The notes beneath the pieces were generated by a model. That model did no database searches. It was not told the origin of the DNA and saw only the letters and a program-made list of their open reading frames with translations. Both the position numbers and the translations under genes were made by a program. From NCBI GenBank assembly GCA_036345935.2, contig JADWOT020000008.1, forward strand, positions 2,030,387 to 2,094,386: 64,000 nt of DNA. The letters run 5' to 3'. Of this stretch, positions 38,371 through 49,199 are shown piece by piece. The first letter of the stretch is position 1. Every line of letters begins with the position of its first letter. The DNA comes from Taenia hydatigena (Eukaryota; Platyhelminthes; Cestoda; Cyclophyllidea; Taeniidae).

Positions 38371-40083
38371 CTCCTTTCTCCCCAGTTAATAAGAGTGACC
38401 GCAACATGTCTTACTCGTGAGTTCCTTCATTTTTCCTTTGCTTGGAGATTTTGTGGCTGGCATCGTGGGCTCTCGGCGCATTTCATACACTACCGACAAT
38501 TTGTGATGGCTGAGGCCGGAGGTTCTTCGATGGCAAGACCGAGGAAAACGATTGGATTAGGAGACGGGCTATTGAATACTTAAGTGTTTGGTTTTACTCT
38601 CGACCATGGAAAACGGGCCCACTCTGAGCCGCAACCATCGTCTTCAAGTAATGTAGGCAACCCGAAGCCTTACTGCTTGCATATCCCACCACTTGGTTCT
38701 TTTTTTTTCAAGTAAGTTTTAAACTTCTTGTATCCTACTCTATGTGAATTGGTGCAGTTCACCTATGCTTCAGCTTGCATTTCGAAACATTTTTATGCAC
38801 AGCCTTGCCGCTTGTGATTCTTATCTCTCTGTCATGGGATGTGTTGCATCTGTCAGCCGGAAATGTTAAGCATTGCTTTGGTAGTAGTGGTGCCTCAAGA
38901 CTCCGCTGACCCGCGGACATGCTCATTGTCGACCCCGACTCTTTATGTGAGTTATTTTCTTCCCGATCTGTAAAAATGTCCATGTAACATCTTAAACTAC
39001 TAGTAGATGTGCGGTTTTGGCCTCATGGGTAACGTGGTGGCTAAACCTAGTCAAGACATTTAAGCTGGATGTTGAACAATTGCGCAGAAATTTCATGCAA
39101 GCTGAGCGACCTTTGTTTAGTAAACGTCCATGGTCTAATGCAAACGCAAAGCCCGTCCTTTGCAGTCGTTGCGTGATCTATTTTCTCTAAAAGAGCTCAC
39201 TCAGGTTGAGTGGGTAAGTGAGATGGTGCTGCTGCTGCTACCACCACTACAATTTTCGAGCAACGAGGGAGATGACACTGGTGGGGCAACATCTTACTAA
39301 TGGCGTGCAGTGAGAGGGACCGCCTTCCTCCTTTAAGGGAGCCGCATGATGCCTCTTTGATAAAGGAGTGCGATCCGTATCTGTCAGGGAAGGGGCGGTC
39401 AGAGCAGAGCCCTCGATGAGGTTGGATGCGTGGGCAATGAGGTAATTTAACTTCTACTGCTGCTGTAAGTAGGACGACTTCGATGAGGGAACTTCTTACT
39501 GACGACATAGAGTGAATTAGATTTATCCACGTATCCACCTTATTTCGGGTGCTTATGGAACATACTACAACTGTGTCCGTGCTATACTTTATAGACGCAT
39601 TGGGCTCTGCCTAAATTAATGGTAGAACAGAAGCTAAGCGGTCTACCAGACATTTGCCATAGAAGCCAAAATGATCTGTTTGCAATCCCTCTTTTAGCAT
39701 CTGTCTTCATTGCAGTGCATCACAGGTGTCTTTTATTTCTTTTAGAAACATGTGCCAAGAATTTTCAATCTTCCCTTTGAAGCATTAATAGGAATTCGCG
39801 AGTTCCTGAATAAGGATGATCGTTTCAACTTTCTCAAAGTTATTTTACAATGAAGCTGTATATTTTCTGTAGTGATTAGTCATCAAGTTCTCTATGGACA
39901 CATCAGTCATTTTGCATGGCTTGATAAGCAACTCTGTAATGAATTACGGCCAGAGAACTTGGCTGCTGTCCACCTAACTGTTCTTCGAGCTAACCTATAT
40001 TACTAAGAACAAAATCGTCTCTGGTTTCGTTGCTCCTTCGCCCCTGTTTCCATACGTGCATTGGTACCCCCTTCTTGCCTCAG

Positions 40084-40579
40084 TATCTCTCCGACGGCGA
40101 GCGTAAAGCCGTTGTCTGCAGGAGATTTGCACGGATTTGAGCCCTATGTGCATGAAGTGGTGAGAAGTACTGATGTGCTTGTGCCGTCGCAAAACCAATA
40201 TCAGAAGGCTATCTTAAGCCTACCTATGATAAAAAGGCGAGATTTCACTGGTGTTGTAGTCGAAACCTCATTCTTGTCATCTTGCTTTAGGTCACAATTT
40301 CCTGGAACATCGCCATATGTTGGCGATTTGCTCGCGGCAGACAAAACAAAGATCAGAAGAGCCAACTATGTTCTCTACTTCGTGGATTACCAAAAGTGTA
40401 TAAACGAGCCAAATATTTGGATTACACTGAAGACGATTGCAAGGAGCCTGTTGATGAACCAAACACTGATTTTGGTAGTTGTGGTGAATTCAGTGAAGCA
40501 CATGGCGGAGTTTTATCGTGACCTCGGCAGCTCTAAGGACTCCCCACTTGCAGCTATTTCGACCGATTGGCGACTGTGA
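40084..40579 (+). CDS. Long open exon, possibly ERCC1-like (nucleotide excision repair)
   Basis: This is the longest open frame in the window (172 codons if counted from 40061). It follows an excellent splice acceptor (CTTCTTGCCTCAG|) and runs to TGA at 40577-40579. The middle and end resemble the ERCC1 central domain: TSFLSSCFR, then PYVGDLL, NYVLYFVDYQ, TLKTIARSLL, NQTLILV and HMAEFY match in order and spacing the F-LS--R, P-YI, VLLV-VD, LKELA, TLIL and A-RYLE blocks of that family. ERCC1 pairs with XPF to cut DNA at lesions. The expected C-terminal helix-hairpin-helix part is missing from this frame. A donor-like C|GTGACC follows AEFY, and GSAEQLH near 40860 (40718-40906 frame) resembles the start of that domain. 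No internal stops are present. The family assignment is tentative. Confidence 0.4.
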
Positions 40580-40717
40580 TGCCTGTATGAGGGCAAATCT
40601 GGCTACCTAAATTAGATGGAGATATTTAAATGGGCCTGCCCTGTAGTCATTTGGAATAGAAATGAGTATTATCAAGGTGGTGGTCGTAGATAGACCAAAG
40701 GCCTAGGCATATCGCGA

Positions 40718-40906
40718 TTGCAGGTTGATGTTGCCTACGTCTACTCCAGGATGGGCTTTCTGAAGAGCAATTTTTATTTGATCTTATTCTTTCAACTGGA
40801 GAGGACCACAAATAAAGCTATGCGTGGTGATTTTCTGTGCAATAGTGCCACCATGTATGGTTCTGCAGAACAGTTACACCAACCAAGAAGTGCAGCGCAT
40901 CGCTAG
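40718..40906 (+). CDS. Possible 3' exon of the 40.1 kb gene
   Basis: An acceptor-like pyrimidine tract (CTTATTCTTTCAACTGGAG) precedes open sequence near 40800. One frame reads NKAMRGDFL ... YGSAEQLHQ, weakly like the ERCC1 hairpin region (NK ... FGSLEQL). Another frame from the same place stays open to a TAA that overlaps AATAAA near 40960. The two frames cannot both be used, so this exon is uncertain. Confidence 0.25.
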   Translation: MQVDVAYVYSRMGFLKSNFYLILFFQLERTTNKAMRGDFLCNSATMYGSAEQLHQPRSAAHR

Positions 40907-40999
40907 CAATGGTTCTCTTGCACCATTATTGCAACTTAAAGCCATGCCTATTTGGCATTAATAAAAACTTTCCGATTAAGTTCTAGCAGTATAAGTCAG

Positions 41000-43900
41000 A
41001 CTGTTCAGAATTTACTGCCTACCTACAAATATTTTTCACATTTTTTGTTTTAGATAAGAAAGATAGCGCCTTAACAGCTGCTTAATTATCATGCACAGGA
41101 GGCCAACACCTCTGCCCAGGTACACATCGGAGCAGGAAACTTGAAGTTAGGGTCATTGAAAATAGGTCGCACACTATAATGAAGCATTGAGCACGATTTC
41201 AGATACAAGTTGACTTTTCCAAATTTGCTCTCACTGTTGCCTCTGTTAGTGAGCCACTTTAATTTACACCTAAAAGGGGTAAATAAAAAAATCCACTTCT
41301 CCCAATGTTAGAAGTCATGCATGTAAGCGTGATAAAGTGGTGACTTACCGGATAGACAAACGCAACCATCATATTACTATCGAGAACTAGTTTTTTTCTT
41401 TTTAATGATGCGGTTTTCTTCATATTTCGTATTTACCTGATCATAGAAGGCTGACTGGATTTGTAATGCGAACGTGGACTGTGGATGTTATATTTACAGT
41501 GTGCTGATAAGTAAATTCACTGGTGCATGCTGAGAATGTGAAATGGAGTTCATTGCGCTTGTTCTAATATTTTAAACCTCTGTTCTTCATTTCGATCACA
41601 CTTTATGCAGGTCGAGGTAATGAGAGAATTAGAAATCAAGGGAAGAAAGTGTGCCAGTGGACCCGCATTCTGAACTCGAAGACATCAGAGTAAACGATCA
41701 GGGTGAGGGAGTTAAAGCGAGGTTGGGGCGACAAGATTAGTTCGATAAAAATAAAACCATTGTCACTGGAAAGAAAAATGAAGACCGTGTAAATGTTGTC
41801 ATTTCATCCATCCGCACGAGATCGTTCACCACTGTCTCTAACGACAAACTCCCACACGCAGACTCATTTCCTCTGAATGTCGAATCCATGCGTATTTGCT
41901 CAATTCTGATATCCCCTCCTCCACAACAAGGATGGAATGAAGGGCGTGTGCATAAGCGCTTGCTACTGGCATTAGATATCTTGTGACAAAAATTTGTTCA
42001 TCTTAGTACGGTCTATATAATAATGGTAGTTATGGTTACAGTGGTGTCATAAGAAACTCCTCTTACCACAAAAAACGTAATTCGCGAGTTGATCCAAATG
42101 TCTGATCTAATTCTGGGCCTTACCTTCCCAAATTTTTACCCATATTTCAAAAATTGTCCACAATATGGTAAGCTTTGATGCATTCTCCTTGAGTGACCTA
42201 TATTGCAGGTATTGTCGAGGGTGGTTGCTTGCCAAATAACTGCTTTGATGACCAAGACGTCTGCTAATGGGATAAAGGTCCAACAATACAGCTTTGGCAC
42301 TGCTTCAGCTGTCATGGCTTTTAAATGTGGTGTCCATCTCATCCCTGTCGTTATTTTTGGAATTAAATCGAGAGAAGTGAACCACTTGGGAGTGATCCAG
42401 GTAAAGCCTCTTAAAAATTTCAACCTAGTATCGTCTTACTCAAAATAAGGGGATGCATGGGCCAAACGATTAAAAGGAATTACGAGATCTAGCCGAATGA
42501 TTCTGCAGATCAAGTAAATTTCCTTCTTTGAAATCTCCTTGAAGCCTATTCATGCTGAATGGGTGGTGCCAGAACAGTTAGAATAAAGTCGAGACAAGAC
42601 TTTGCTCATTTTTGTCGTTATTTGTCCCGTATTCGCTCAAAACTATGCAACTTGCTCAACGCCGCTTGTTGGATTATCAAAGAGATGGCTTGAGACCTGT
42701 ATTGTCTCCATTAATAATTAAAAACAGGTGCAAGAATTAGTTGGTTTTACTTGGATTTAATAACCACCCTAGTGTGGTAACATTAATTGGCCTTGTGTCC
42801 GTCACACGAGTGTTTTTTGCAATGCGCTACCTTTTCTGTGGTGTATAGACGTTAATGAGAACCTGGGTTTGACAGCCGTCGCAAGTAGTGTCGGATCCCC
42901 GCCTTACCCTCTACTCATGGTATTCTTTTCCACCACCAAACCTATTGTGCATGTTGTTTTGGAAAATCGCTTTGCAAGGTACTGGAATTCTTTGATTATT
43001 TATTTGCACCTCTGTTAATTTTATTCACTTGCTTGGTCAGTTGGTTGAGATGTAGAGTTAGAGGCCGGGTGAGGCAGTATAGCTAGTGTCGACTGTTTAA
43101 TGACCTTGCAGTCACTCCATAAACCTCAACCCCTTTATCTATCGACCTACCCATCTGCCGATTTTCTCAACTGTCGATATGTTTGCCTGTATCGTTCTTA
43201 ATCTGCGGGGTGTGTGGGGTCAATTTGAGCAGCACGCGGTTAATATATGAGGCTGGCCGAGACAGGTCTGTCTGCGGTGTTCACATAATGCATTCAAATG
43301 GTGGACAGTGAATAACTGAATGGCTAAGATGCTAGAACGCACTTTAGTCCGATGAATGGGAAGCTAACACTAAATTTACGTTGAGTGGCTACTCGGTTCG
43401 CCAGCATTTGTACCGATTATGGGTAAGGGGGGAGAGCAGGTGTCAAGTACTGTGGCTGCAAGAATGCAGATGCCACCGGAGATGAGATGCAGCAATGCTG
43501 AATAGCTAGTGGGGTCACATTACGCATCCATGGACATCGGAGTAAAGTAGATCACGTCAGCGCAGAACTGTACTGATGGTCTTTCGTGTGCTCCTATATT
43601 CGTTTTCCTACAAAGCGCAAGAAATGATATTTCCGAAAACTAAGTAAATTAAGCGTTGCATAATGTTTTGTCTTCAAGTAAAGGATTACGCAAAATGGTA
43701 TTGGCTGGTTAAGTGCTTAAAATCACCAAACGCAGGCAAGGGAGCCGCGTGCCTCATCATCATGGCCCTATCTATCGATCAGGGCTCATCCAGATGGGCA
43801 CGAGATCCATAACCGGGCATCATTACCATCAATCAGCGTCACTCTGAGGGGTTGCACCATTAATTATCAGGGTGTCTGTAAATCGGTCGATGTCTATCCA

Positions 43901-44580
43901 CAGGGTCGCAGGACTCACTTAGGGATCATTGTGTCGAACTGTGACCATCATAATAGGCATGAGACACATCGTCGAGTGCTTGACGCGTAGTGTCTACAAA
44001 TGAGCACTGCGTTATTGCTTCTTTCCACCCTGCCATCGTTTTCATTTTTCCGTTGGCAGACATGAAATTACGCCTTTCTTTTAGCATGAAAAGCTCTCTT
44101 ATTATCGTTGTAATGACTGACGACTCATTTGTGCTCAGCTCTTTATTTTTCATACGTTTTTTTATCTGCCTACGCTTAGCGCTTTGCAAGATTTTGATTA
44201 AACAGTGCCTTAAGTATTTGAAAGGGAGGTGATTAAAAGTCGGCGATTTGCTATTCCCTTTATTTGGTTGACCACGTCTCCCTTATGGCAATATTTTTTT
44301 GCTGATCTCATTCGTTTCCGCAATTTTCTCGTAAACGCTAGTTTTTTTCTCCAAAAACGGTTAAAGGCGATCGCTTGACGAGGTGAAGTGTTTTTTGCCT
44401 TTCACATGACTCTGGATTTGCTTTGCTGACATAAATTTGAGCTGCACGGTGATTAGTTGCCATCCGCTGTGAGTCACTCGTGTCTAACGAACGAGCATGA
44501 CATGACGTCATTGCAAGTAATTGTTTCGACACAATTAAGACTCTCGAATCTTGTTGGTCTGACCCATAAACGTAGATTTT
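41000..44580. other. Repeat-like region with tRNA-type boxes
   Basis: Besides the exon at 42209-42400, the region at 42840-43960 is richer in G and C. It contains a perfect A-box match TGGCTAAGATG (about 43321-43331) and B-box-like strings (GGTTTGACAGCC near 42867, GGTTCGCC near 43397), suggesting stacked SINE-like repeats. No other gene is seen. Confidence 0.3.
42209..42400 (+). CDS. Internal exon with canonical splice sites, unknown family
   Basis: The acceptor CCTATATTGCAG| and donor ATCCAG|GTAAAG bracket 192 bases that stay open in frame 0 as 64 codons (VLSRVVACQITALMTKTSA ... VNHLGVIQ). A shifted frame is Cys-rich (GGCLPNNCFDDQDVC) but has two stops. The opposite strand also has a 95-codon frame across this region (42136-42423), containing KFLRGFTWITPK. 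The splice sites favour the plus strand. Neighbours are repeats and no partner exon was found. I do not recognise the product. Confidence 0.35.
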
Positions 44581-44581
44581 A

Positions 44582-45056
44582 TTGGCCCTCATAGCCGATA
44601 AATACGGCGCAGAACCGTGTGGTCACAAGTTCATCATGTCCAACTTCACAGTGATAAAGCCTGTGGACCCTCTCGATCCTAAACAACTCCAACATCTGGC
44701 AACGCTGCAAGACAAGGGAATTTTTCGTCAAATTACCTTATCACTCTTTTATGCCTTCTTGTTTGCATACCTTTTACCTCAAGCCTCCGTTCTTTAGCTA
44801 CCATATTCCGTCCTCCGGTCATCATGAGTTGAAGCTGGACTCAGGTGTTGCCCCTAGCATCCACAGTGACAAACCTGACGCGCCTACTGTGGAAAAATCT
44901 CCACACTCGTTTCGATCAGGTTTGGCTTTGAAAAGCCTTTGCACAACACCTTTCATCGGTAACATTGCTATTTCCAACCATCGCGAAGCCATCCAATCGA
45001 CCACGCACTCACACCCAGTAAAGCCAGCCAGTAGGGTTGGGGTCAGAAGGACATAG
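44582..45056 (+). CDS. Two candidate exons upstream of the homeobox remnant
   Basis: A good acceptor (TTATTGGCCCTCATAG|) at 44594 is followed by open sequence reading DKYGAEPCGHKFIMSNF and VDPLDPKQLQHLATLQDKG, up to a stop at 44797. In another frame, after the acceptor CCGTTCTTTAG|, 44799-45056 stays open and is rich in Ser, His and Pro (PSSGHHELKLDSGVAP). No clear donor joins them. The position, less than 300 bases before the homeobox remnant on the same strand, suggests they may be its upstream exons. Their origin is unknown. Confidence 0.25.
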
Positions 45057-45286
45057 TTGCATCCTCAAGGCTGCACACTCGATAATGAATAAGCTCTTGA
45101 CCCAAATAAATGTGGAATTACCATTTAGCTACATGCAGATGCACATGTTCTTACTCCAGGCATTTTGTCTTTACAGGTGCACCAAGTACGGAATGCCCAG
45201 TTGTACCCGAAGGGGGGACAAACTTCAAGGCCTGTGGTACAACATATATCCTACACTGACATCCCATTACTTCCAAAGCAAGCTGA

Positions 45287-45990
45287 AATCTCAGACTAAC
45301 CTCAATCTGCCAATATATTGTCCATCTTCCCGACGCCGAACCCACTCCTATTCGACACTTCGTCAAATTTACGTCAGCAGCTGCTACAATTACAGGTGCA
45401 GTTAAACAATTTCCGACAGACGTCTTCTCAATTCCAAATTACCTCCTTCTCCAGCAACTTGCTGCCACCGTATCCATTTATAATTCAGCAAACTTCGTTA
45501 TAACACCAACCGCAGAACATCCTCAGGTACGCCAACCAGTATTAGAGACACAAAAACAAGGCAGACACAGGATTCTTTTAACCCCATACCAAATTGGTGA
45601 GGTATTGAAGTACTTTAACGAGAAAATCTACCTCAAAATGAATGACTGCAAGGAACTGGCGCGTCAAATCAACCTGTTAGGACTCTGGTTAGTCGAGAAT
45701 CAAGTTGTTAAATTAACTGTTTAAAGACAGCTATTAGTGTGTGGCGATTGGGTGGTCTAACCTCGTCATACTTTTGACTGTTCCGCTAGGTCAAGACATG
45801 GTTCCAGAATGAGCGCCACATCACAAAGGAAGCCGATCGGAAAATTTCTGGCAATGAGGCGTTTGCAGCACGGCCAAAGATTCGTGTCCCATCAACTGAC
45901 TTGTGGAACAGCTGCCTCAATGAAAACGCTGGAACTACTGAAAAAAAGGTGTCGATATATTATCAAGGCACAAGCAGCAACCCAGAGTGA
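45287..45990 (+). pseudogene. Homeobox gene remnant
   Basis: Homeodomain proteins are DNA-binding transcription factors. One open segment (45287-45724) has a Leu/Gln-rich part (LLLQQLAA) and then homeodomain helices 1-2: GRHRILLTPYQIGEVLKYF, then KELARQINL. After an intron of about 102 bases (45688-45789, donor G|GTTAGT, acceptor CCGCTAG|), 45790-45990 begins exactly at helix 3 with VKTWFQN, followed by ERHITKEADRK, and stays open to TGA. The domain pieces are in the right order with the right spacing. The exon junction is off by one base, consistent with a small deletion at the 3' end of the first exon. The usual NRR of helix 3 is NER here. A related N-terminal exon lies on the minus strand at 51.6-52.1 kb. 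The subfamily is not clear. Confidence 0.65.
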
Positions 45991-46387
45991 TGTCGGGGCT
46001 GCCCGAAAATTTGCCTGTCGCTAAAACAGACAAAAATAGGATCAAATTGTCTGTTTATACGACCAAGAGGAACACAAAGTAGCCTTAGCACTGTAAATGC
46101 CCCATAGATTTAATATTTGGCCGCCATTTAATGCCTATTTCATAGTGTCGTTTAACTCAAACATGCGTGATGGTAAACGACTCACATTAGTCATGTCATC
46201 TCTGATGTTGACCCGGCATCGTGGATGAGGATCAAATGGGACAAGCCAATAGAAAATGAGATCTGATTCGATTGGCTCAGGCAAATGTGCTTTTGGCAGC
46301 TGTGCCAGTCTCTGAGGTCTGTCGATAGACATGCAAGTCAGCTTTGTGTAAGTCTAAGGCATGGATGCTGGGTAGATTTATGTGATG

Positions 46388-47165
46388 GAATTTATTTCCA
46401 GTGGTTCCTATGCCTTTGTCTATGAGGTGTCTACACAAGATGGGACGAGACCGCGGCGACCATGACCTGTGCATTGAAGAGGTTTTACTTGCGATACAGC
46501 TCTGCTGTTCGGTGTGCTCTTCAAGAGCACCGCATCCTAACAAGACCCGCCAGACAGGAGGAGCAATTGCCATTCCTACTCACTCTGATTAAAAGCTGTC
46601 AAATTCATCTGGCTATGGCCTTTGTGCTGTACAAAGGAGGCGGATTTGACCTGCGAAAATCTCATCTCAAATGTTGGCGACCTCAATGAAAATGACACGC
46701 GATTTTATAGCTGTGAGTTCATTTGTGGTCTAGAGTACCTTCGCGCCATTCACATTGTCCACTTAGACGTCAAGCTAATCGTGCTTATAGTTGATTTTAA
46801 ACAAGTTTTAATTGCACTCTTTGATCGCTCATACTATGTGTCTCGAAAGTCGGGACCTCCTAAAAAGACAGATTTCACAGGAGCACAATTCGTTATGTCA
46901 CGACGGGAGCGGATGTGTGGAGTCTAGGCATGCCACTGCGCGCAATTGGCTGCGCACAGGCAAGTTCATGACGGGCCGTTCGCCAAACTTGTGCAATTCC
47001 CTACGCAAATTCTTCAAAGCTTGTCTCACGCACGCTCACGAGGAGCGCCTGAACTTTGATGGTGTGAAGCGCCTTGAGTTCTTCAAAGACGTTCAATGGA
47101 AGAAAGTGGTGGATTCTAATTTGGAACCACCTTACCACCTCTCTGATTGGAGTCTTCGCAGCTAA
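46388..47165 (+). pseudogene. Ser/Thr protein kinase pseudogene (AGC-like), nearly full domain
   Basis: Kinase landmarks appear in order but in shifting frames: glycine loop FISSGSYAFVYEV (46391-46430), the lysine strand TCALKRFYLRYSS (about 46464-46502), a linker with LPFLLTLIKS, then YSCEFICGLEYL, catalytic loop IVHLDVK (about 46753-46773), activation segment SGPPKKTDFTG, helix F DVWSLGM, and a C-terminal HEERLNFDGVKRLEFF ... LEPPYH that matches the end of AGC kinases. At least three frameshifts and a missing APE break it. The catalytic loop is HLD rather than HRD, and the DFG position reads VDFKQ in this copy. No intron is seen across about 780 bases, so this is either one large exon or a processed copy. 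A second copy lies at 54.56-54.99 kb on the minus strand. Confidence 0.75.
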
Positions 47166-47169
47166 GAAG

Positions 47170-48700
47170 AGGTTTAGCTTCGACCTCTTGGACGGTTTAG
47201 TGCTGTTATCTGAGCTCTAGCTGGCACAATCCCAAAGCGCGCCATGATCCGAATCGGCACCATTGGCTCCGTCGTGATCATTGGTCCTCCGATGTGACTC
47301 ATCATGGACATTACAGCACAAATGTTGCACCCTTCTGGATTCAAAGCTTCGTGGTAGTGTCGAAAAATGGTAGTTAAACCACCGCTTGAGTGGTTAGCAT
47401 AGGCATGTGATTCGCTCGGAGAGCATAGAGCTTCGCATAATCGTTTCACAAGCAAAGCTCTTTAGTGTCCACGTCATTATCGCAGTGAACTTGTCACCTC
47501 CTTTTAGTATATCAGACTTCTCAGGTCTGTTATTTTTTATCAGTGTAGCCTCATTCTTGCGCCTCTTGACGGGTCTCAAAGGCTGGTTAACTGCCGAGTA
47601 GATGTATATGAACTGACCAAATCATATCCAGCTTTCAATTAATTCATTTCTTGTGAATCGATTTGTCGACTGCGCGAAGATTGCCTGGGCCAGACCAATT
47701 GGAGTGAGTTGTTCAACGTCAGGCATGACCATTGCAGCTTGTGATGAAGTTTGCTGTGTGGTGAATAGCAATCACGTCAGTGCCTAGTCTTTCCGTCCAC
47801 GGATTAGCCTTCATGATTGATACTTATTGACAGATTGACGATTTGTCAGACGATAGCCTTGGGAAGGATTGTGTGGAAAATTGATTCCGCGGCAGTTTAA
47901 GTTCATCCCTCCTTTCGTTCTACCTTTGTGACGCTTTCGTTTATAGTGCTATGCTTACTAAAATGCATTTTAATATGCAAACATAGACAAGGCGATTACT
48001 ACATCTGCACATCACAATATTATCTGTGAATGACAGTCGTGAGGAGGCAATGAGATAATGGCCACAAATTAGTCAAAACCATCAAATTCTGTCCACATAC
48101 ATACAAGGCGAATTTTTATTCATTATACATACAAAGGGACTGTTTTGTAAAATTCTTTTTATCGCCTGAGTTGGAATTCCATTTGTAGAAATAATCACCG
48201 TGGGGGATGGACTGGAGACAGTTAAGGGACCAAAGCAAAGTGGTTAAATGCTTCCAGAGAAATTAAGATCAGCATTTGATTGGGTATCAATAGGGTTCAC
48301 AAGAGTTGTTACTGGGTCGGCACTGATGGCTGGTTAGGCAACCATCGTGGGCAATGCTGTAAGACTGTCCAATCTCTAGATTTGAGGCGACCATAACTAG
48401 CACAAACTCCATCTCAGCGCTTGACATTCAAAAAGCGCGGATGCGTCAGCATTAACGTTACCTTATTATTACGTTGCGTATGGCAGTTAGGATGACCTCA
48501 TGTGTCGGGTCTCTCGGTCCACCTCTTTATTTAGTTGTCACCATTATTATGGAAGGGATCAGGAGGAGGGGGATACAGATTAACAGCGATTATCGTGTAC
48601 TCTAAAGTACCATTTGCTTCGTATTCTTAGCATTCGATGTCTGTTGGATTCTATGCTAATCAGGTGGGTTTTGAACTGACGTGCTTTCTTTTTAATTACT
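47170..48700. other. Region after the kinase pseudogene
   Basis: A minus-strand frame of 93 codons (47174-47455) and repeat-like text around 47650-47900 are present. Neither shows splice-bounded conservation or a known motif. Probably non-coding. Confidence 0.3.
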
Positions 48701-48773
48701 CAGTTAATCCTCCAACACTTTGAAGTCATGTGACACATGGAGGGACACGCGGAGTGCTCTATATCCACCAAGT

Positions 48774-48852
48774 TATGCGGACACACTTACATTTTGTAGG
48801 TAATTTTGCCATGCATAACATCAACAAACCCGACTCCGAATTCACCGATCAG
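48774..48852 (+). CDS. Candidate exon A of an unrecognised gene
   Basis: Open sequence ends ...HNINKPDSEFTDQ at a strong donor, CAG|GTGGGT, in phase 0. The start is unclear: the frame is open from 48730, and a weak acceptor-like CACCAAG lies just before 48774. It pairs in phase with exon B 119 bases downstream. The product is not recognised. Confidence 0.4.
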
Positions 48853-48971
48853 GTGGGTTTACACGCACTCTGTTTATTGTTGAATCAGAGGTGCTGTATT
48901 TATTGCCGTGATTAGCATGACACTGTCCGATGTGCTATAAACTCGGATTTGTTTGATTTTGCATGTTACAG

Positions 48972-49190
48972 GGTGGCGGAGCCGCTGACACATGCATATA
49001 TGTGTATAATGTCCTAGTGGTTAATGCTACGGCTATTTTCTCTAAGGCAAGTGCTAACCAGATTGACAAATGTTACATGTTAAGCTTGAGGAGCTTCGCC
49101 AGAGATATGACAGAGGCCTTTAGAGAGTGTGGCATAAGAGTTACTAAAATGTCAGCTGAAATGGCATTTGTGCCGTCAGTAGGACGGTGA
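48972..49190 (+). CDS. Candidate exon B of an unrecognised gene
   Basis: A strong acceptor (TTTGATTTTGCATGTTACAG|) is followed in phase 0 by GGGAADTCIYVYNVLVV, then ATAIFSKASANQIDKCYMLS and SFARDMTEAFRECGI, open to TGA at 49188-49190. A donor-like TCA|GTAGGA near 49178 could instead lead to another exon. The composition looks protein-like, with no low complexity. Joined with exon A it gives a continuous frame of about 100 residues. I do not recognise the family. Confidence 0.42.
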   Translation, partial: GGGAADTCIYVYNVLVVNATAIFSKASANQIDKCYMLSLRSFARDMTEAFRECGIRVTKMSAEMAFVPSVGR

Positions 49191-49199
49191 TTTGGTGCA

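Noticed and set aside
39197..39538. 113-codon minus-strand frame in a GC-richer block
   Set aside because: It includes a CAG/CCA-type short repeat (about 39226-39245) and no recognisable domain; likely repeat sequence.
42136..42423. Minus-strand frame considered as a LINE reverse transcriptase remnant
   Set aside because: The resemblance (KFLRGFTWITPK) is too weak, no catalytic YxDD or flanking RT motifs exist, and the splice sites favour the plus strand.
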